Origin: JBCBCP01 sp039178165
GTDB lineage: Bacteria > Pseudomonadota > Alphaproteobacteria > Rhodobacterales > Rhodobacteraceae
Length of the DNA: 18,039 bases
Assembly (NCBI GenBank): GCA_039178165.1
Contig: JBCDFL010000049.1
Span: 1-18,039 of the forward strand
Direction: 5' to 3'
How positions within the stretch are numbered: the stretch's first letter is position 1; every line of letters begins with the position of its first letter. Below are positions 14,901 to 18,039 of the stretch, one piece after another. Under the pieces are notes generated by a model. That model was not told where the DNA came from. It searched no databases and saw nothing but the letters and a program-made list of their open reading frames with translations. The position numbers and the translations under genes are program-made.

Positions 14901-14929
14901 GCGGCGCGTTTTGTCGCGGGGGGGGTTGG

Positions 14930-15526
14930 CTAGGTGAGGTGGCAATCCGAGGGGTCGTAGACATGCCGCCCGGTCGCCGAGGGCCGCGCGCGTTTCAGCG
15001 CCCAGACCCGGCGCACATCGTCCATATCGGCCTGCGGATTATCGGCCAGGAAGTCGCGGGTGTACTGGTTGAACTGGTTGCCCGGTGCGATTTTGGTCTT
15101 GCCGCCATTCGCCGCCGTGCGGGCCGCGATGGCGCGGTACTCCGCGCAGGCATCGGCCAGGGTTTTGCCGGTATTGGCCCGCAGCCAGGCCATGAATTCG
15201 ATGTTGAAGGCAAAGCTCGGCCCGATCCGCGCGGTGAAGTAGCGCCTCACGTTCTGGGTGTTCTTGTAGCTGTCGGTGAGTGGCGTGTCGTCCGTCAGGA
15301 TCGCACTGTGCCAGTCGAAGGCGGAGGTGCGCTTGACCCGTTTGGGCGCTTGGCGCTGCCCGGTGTCGAGGAAGTGGGCGATGCGATCGAGGATCTCGAA
15401 CTTCACGCCGGCCTGGCTAAGGCCGAGGGTACGGGCGTGATCCGAAAGCTCGGCGCGGAGCCAGTACCAGCGCTTGAGCTCGGCGCCGGTGGTGATTTGG
15501 TCGATGCGGGGGCGTGTTTCCGTCAT
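14930..15526 (-). CDS. SAP-like domain / DUF6434 protein
   Basis: This predicted soluble protein has 198 residues. Residues 14-56 look like a SAP-type helix-extension-helix (AELKRWYWLRAELSDHART, then GLSQAGVKFEILDRI), a fold that in other proteins binds DNA. Residues 70-130 match my recollection of DUF6434 (FDWHSAILTDDTPLTDSYKN, RRYFTARIG, FMAWLRANTGKTLADACAEY). The tail contains QFNQYTRDFLADNP. A GGGAT ribosome-binding site precedes the ATG. It stands alone between the aminotransferase and cydA, with gaps of about 120 bp on each side. No catalytic motif is visible. DNA binding is an inference from the SAP-like part only. Confidence 0.75.
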   Translation of the reverse strand: MTETRPRIDQITTGAELKRWYWLRAELSDHARTLGLSQAGVKFEILDRIAHFLDTGQRQAPKRVKRTSAFDWHSAILTDDTPLTDSYKNTQNVRRYFTARIGPSFAFNIEFMAWLRANTGKTLADACAEYRAIAARTAANGGKTKIAPGNQFNQYTRDFLADNPQADMDDVRRVWALKRARPSATGRHVYDPSDCHLT

Positions 15527-15571
15527 GGGCCATCCCTACCGCCGGGGCATGTCAGGGACTGGCAGGAGGGC

Positions 15572-15643
15572 GGTGCGCAATGAATGCACACCCTACGGGC
15601 CATGATGGGTCAGTCGGGCTGTAGGATGGGCAATTTGCCCATC
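15572..15643. repeat. Pair of intergenic palindromes downstream of the aminotransferase gene
   Basis: Two dyads lie in the 122-bp gap: GGTGCGCA (15572-15579), ATGAA, TGCACACC (15585-15592), with one mismatch, and the perfect 19-bp palindrome GATGGGCAATTTGCCCATC at 15625-15643. They are flanked internally by CCTAC and GTAGG, which can pair to enclose the spacer. The second begins 5 bp after the aminotransferase stop on the minus strand and may terminate it. The composite look resembles the short palindromic repeats scattered between genes in Rhodobacterales. Confidence 0.5.
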
Positions 15644-15648
15644 GATTG

Positions 15649-16998
15649 TCAGGCCGCCTGCAGACCCGCCTCGACGCTGGCGATGACGGTATTGACCTCA
15701 TCTTCGGTGATGATGAGGGGCGGAGACATTAGAAGGTTGTTGCCGCCGACGCGGACCATCGTGCCCGCCTCCCACGTGGCCTTATGAATACGGGCGACGG
15801 TCGCGGCGTCCATGGGGGTCTTGGCGGCGCGGTCGCTGACCAGCTCGACGCCGGTCATCAGGCCCTGGCCCCCGCGCACGTCGCCGATGATGTCGTATTT
15901 GTCCTGGAGCGCCTTCATTCCCTCGTAGAGCTGCGTGCCGCGCGGGCCGGCGTTGGATTTGGTGTCGAGGCGGAGCGTTTCGCTAAGGCACGCGATGACA
16001 GCCGCCGCGCCGACCGGGTGCGCGGAGTAGGTGTAGCCGTGGAAGATGGCGCCGGCCTCGTCGGAGGACTCAAACACCTCGGCCACTATGCCAGACAGGA
16101 GGCATGCGCCGACGGGGAAGTAGGCGGAGGTGATGCCTTTGGCGCAGCACATCATGTCTGGCTGAACGCCCCAGTGGCGGGAGCCGGACCAATCGCCGGT
16201 GCGGCCGAAGCCGCAGATGACCTCGTCCGCGATCATCAGGATGCCGTGGCGGTCGCAGATGTCGCGCATAAGGGGCATGAAGCTCTCGTGCGGGACGATG
16301 ACGCCGCCGGCGCCCTGGATCGGCTCCATGATGAAGGCGGCGATGGTGCCGGGGCCTTGGAACTGGATCTCGTCCTCCATCGCGGCGGCGATGTTCTGGG
16401 CGAGCTTTTCGGGGTCCGTCTCATTGAAAGGGTTCCGGTAGGTGTAGGGCGACGGTAGGTGATGGCAGCCGGGCAGCAGCGGCTCGTAGGCGGTGCGGAA
16501 GCGGATGTTGCCGTTCACCGAGGCGCCGCCGAAATGGGTGCCGTGGTAGCCTTTCTTGAGGCTGAGGTACTTGATCCGCCCCGGCTCGCCCCGCAGGCGG
16601 TGGTACTGGCGGGCGAGGCGCAGGGCGGTCTCCACGGCGTCGGAGCCGCCGGAGGTGAAGAAGACACGCTCCATCCCGTCTTCGGCAAAGAACTCGCGGA
16701 CGGCGTAGGAGGCTTCGATCGCAGCCGGGTTCGAGGTGCCGAAGAAGGATGAGTAGTAGGGCAGGTCCTGCATTTGGGCCGCGCAGGCGTCTTTGATGGC
16801 TTGGTTGGAGTAGCCGAGGTTCACGCACCAGAGGCCGCCGACCGCGTCGATGGCGGCGTGGCCGTCGATGTCTTCGATGGTTGACCCATAAGCCTTGGAG
16901 ATGATGACCGGCGGCGTGTCCTTGGCGGCGCCGGGATGGCCCATCGGGTGCCACATGTGCTGGGCGTTGTTGGCGCGCAGGAAGTTGTCGTCTTTCAT
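15649..16998 (-). CDS. Class III (omega-amino acid:pyruvate-type) aminotransferase
   Basis: This 449-residue PLP enzyme is of normal length for class III transaminases. It shows GGLWCVNLGYS at 54-64 (Trp57 is in the substrate-pocket region of omega-transaminases), SGGSDAVETA at 116-125 and YHG at 151-153. The Asp258 of ADEVICGFGRTG binds the PLP ring nitrogen, and the Schiff-base lysine is Lys287 in CCAKGITSAY. It moves an amino group from an omega-amino acid, amine or similar donor to pyruvate or an oxoacid in the cytoplasm. The exact donor cannot be read. A perfect-looking AAAGGAGG ribosome-binding site precedes the ATG. It is divergent from a periplasmic binding protein gene across 291 bp, suggesting uptake and catabolism of one amine-type nutrient, which is inference. 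It ends just before an intergenic palindrome. Confidence 0.9.
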   Translation of the reverse strand: MKDDNFLRANNAQHMWHPMGHPGAAKDTPPVIISKAYGSTIEDIDGHAAIDAVGGLWCVNLGYSNQAIKDACAAQMQDLPYYSSFFGTSNPAAIEASYAVREFFAEDGMERVFFTSGGSDAVETALRLARQYHRLRGEPGRIKYLSLKKGYHGTHFGGASVNGNIRFRTAYEPLLPGCHHLPSPYTYRNPFNETDPEKLAQNIAAAMEDEIQFQGPGTIAAFIMEPIQGAGGVIVPHESFMPLMRDICDRHGILMIADEVICGFGRTGDWSGSRHWGVQPDMMCCAKGITSAYFPVGACLLSGIVAEVFESSDEAGAIFHGYTYSAHPVGAAAVIACLSETLRLDTKSNAGPRGTQLYEGMKALQDKYDIIGDVRGGQGLMTGVELVSDRAAKTPMDAATVARIHKATWEAGTMVRVGGNNLLMSPPLIITEDEVNTVIASVEAGLQAA

Positions 16999-17080
16999 CG
17001 GGGCGTCCTCCTTTGGCTTTTAGGATATTGGGCCTGAAGGGCGTGTCTTTGGCAAGTGATGGTTTGGTTCAATAAGGGCG

Positions 17081-17155
17081 GCGCGGGTCCGCGGGGTGGC
17101 GCGCATCGCGCCGCCCCATGGGGGCGGACCGGCGCGGCCCGTCGTGCCGACGGGC
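17081..17155. repeat. Large nested palindrome plus second hairpin in divergent intergenic region
   Basis: The inner hairpin is GGGGTGGCGCG (17093-17103), loop CAT, CGCGCCGCCCC (17107-17117), 11 bp with one wobble. It is enclosed by GGTCCGC (17086-17092) and GCGGACC (17124-17130), and beyond one mismatch by GCGC (17081-17084) and GCGC (17132-17135). A second hairpin GCCCGTCG (17137-17144), TGC, CGACGGGC (17148-17155) is perfect. The block sits between the two divergent starts, so it is not a simple terminator for either gene. Confidence 0.5.
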
Positions 17156-17178
17156 GAGTTTCTGAGCGCCAAGAGACT

Positions 17179-17202
17179 TGCACAAAGATTGGGCTTTGCG
17201 CA
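17179..17202. promoter_or_regulatory. Operator-like dyad upstream of the ABC binding-protein gene
   Basis: TGCACAAAG (17179-17187), six-base spacer ATTGGG, CTTTGCGCA (17194-17202) form 9-bp arms with one mismatch, a layout typical of a dimeric regulator site. It lies about 90 bp before the binding-protein ATG and about 180 bp before the divergent aminotransferase, so it could serve either gene. No regulator gene is seen in the window. Confidence 0.35.
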
Positions 17203-17289
17203 CAGTTTGATGTCGCTCGGCTGTGCTGAGCATTTGCCCTCCTCGCGTGGGCGCCTACCGTCCGCGGGTCAAAACACGGGAGAGATGTC

Positions 17290-18039
17290 ATGCTGAAACA
17301 CACCATCGCCGCGCTGGCTGCGGCGGGCGCGCTGGCCACCGGGGCGTGGGCCGAGACGGACGTGCCCTTTGCCCTTGACTGGAAGTTCGAAGGCCCCGCC
17401 GCCCCTTACTTTGCCGCCATCGACAATGGCCACTTTGAGGCCGCTGATCTGAGCGTTGAAATCTCCGCCGGCCAAGGCTCGCTCGACGCGATCCCGAAAG
17501 TCGCGACAGGCGCGTTTCCGATGGGCTTTGCGGACATCAACTCCCTCGTCAAATTCCTGGACCAAAACCCCGGCGCGCCGGTGACGGCAGTGATGATGGT
17601 CTATGACAAGCCGCCCTTTGCCATCGTCGGCCGCAAGTCGCTGGGCGTGTCCGAGCCCAAGGACCTCGAAGGCCGCGTGCTGGGCGCGCCGCCGCCCGAT
17701 GGCGCCTGGGCGCAGTTCCCGGCCTTTGCCTCCGCCAACGATCTGGACGTGAGCAAGATCACCGTGGAGCCCGTGGGCTTCCCCACGCGCGAGCCGATGC
17801 TGGCCGAGGGCAACGTGGCCGCAGTGACAGGCTTTAGCTTCTCGTCCTTCCTGAACCTGGTGCGCCTGGGCGTGCCGGAAGACGACATCTCGACCATCCT
17901 GATGGCCGATTACGGCCTGCAGCTCTATGGCAACGCGATCATCGTGAACACCGACTTTGCCGAGGCGAACCCAGAGGTCGTGACCGGCTTTCTGACCGCT
18001 GTGGCGGCGGGCTGGAAAGACGCGATTGCCGACCCCGAA
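17290..18039 (+). CDS. ABC transporter periplasmic substrate-binding protein, NitT/TauT (NMT1/THI5-like), 3'-truncated by window
   Basis: The frame from ATG 17290 stays open for 250 codons to the window edge, so the C-terminus is missing. A GGGAGAG ribosome-binding site precedes the start, and the ATG at 17285 is immediately closed by a stop. Residues 1-21 form a Sec signal peptide (MLKHT, alanine-rich core, cleavage after AWA). The mature part follows the NMT1/THI5-like binding-protein pattern: a first strand FALDWKFEGPAAPYFAAIDNG, then LDAIPKVATGAFPMGFADINS and later an ALMMVYDKPPFAIV-like strand. It would deliver a small substrate to an inner-membrane ABC importer encoded downstream, outside the window. 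The substrate is unknown. Relatives carry sulfonates, nitrate or thiamin-pyrimidine precursors. The divergent aminotransferase suggests an amine-containing compound, as inference. Confidence 0.87.
   Translation, partial: MLKHTIAALAAAGALATGAWAETDVPFALDWKFEGPAAPYFAAIDNGHFEAADLSVEISAGQGSLDAIPKVATGAFPMGFADINSLVKFLDQNPGAPVTAVMMVYDKPPFAIVGRKSLGVSEPKDLEGRVLGAPPPDGAWAQFPAFASANDLDVSKITVEPVGFPTREPMLAEGNVAAVTGFSFSSFLNLVRLGVPEDDISTILMADYGLQLYGNAIIVNTDFAEANPEVVTGFLTAVAAGWKDAIADPE

Overview
The window looks like chromosomal DNA from a marine alphaproteobacterium of the Roseobacter/Rhodobacteraceae group. The evidence is its high GC, an rpoE-chrR (sigma-E / zinc cupin anti-sigma) pair whose metal ligands match Rhodobacter sphaeroides almost residue for residue, a MutL that carries its own endonuclease motif, and a short cyanide-insensitive-type CydAB. 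I see no phage, insertion sequence, CRISPR, tRNA or rRNA. Coding density is high, and every gap is shorter than 300 bp.

Layout. (1) 1-954 (+): the 3' part of a lysine-forming saccharopine dehydrogenase, convergent with the next operon. (2) 959-5564 (-): a tightly packed five-gene operon read right to left: FAD-dependent oxidoreductase (UfaD-like), DUF1365 protein, GPH-family MFS transporter, DUF3833 protein and SDR. Three of its four junctions are 4-bp stop/start overlaps and the fourth is a 4-bp gap. (3) 5565-5821: a divergent promoter region with sigma-E-like elements on both strands. (4) 5822-7035 (+): rpoE and chrR, followed by a strong GC hairpin and a classical SDR (7089-7832). (5) 7998-10972 (-): mutL followed by rmuC, with a 4-bp overlap. 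(6) 11134-14806 (-): cydA, cydB and puuD, which is a urate hydroxylase with a C-terminal cytochrome c domain. (7) 14930-15526 (-): a SAP-like/DUF6434 protein. (8) 15649-16998 (-): a class III omega-aminotransferase, divergent from the start of an ABC-transporter periplasmic binding protein of the NitT/TauT (NMT1) type (17290 to the window edge).

How the genes work together. Region 2-4 is the singlet-oxygen response locus. In R. sphaeroides, ChrR holds sigma-E inactive until singlet oxygen triggers ChrR turnover, and sigma-E then transcribes rpoE-chrR and the divergent operon. That operon (RSP_1091 to RSP_1087 in R. sphaeroides, from memory) contributes to making furan fatty acids on membrane phospholipids, which are proposed singlet-oxygen scavengers. 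The MFS, DUF3833 and SDR members have no assigned step that I know of, and this is the most interesting open biology in the window. The methylase that starts the pathway (UfaM/Cfa-like) is not encoded here.

The intergenic gaps hold several strong palindromes: tandem hairpins at 11047-11097 and 17081-17155 with related sequence, a pair at 15572-15643, and dyads at 7925-7948 and 17179-17202. These may be terminators, dispersed repeats or operators. All functional calls come from reading sequence motifs and recalling the families; no database search was run.
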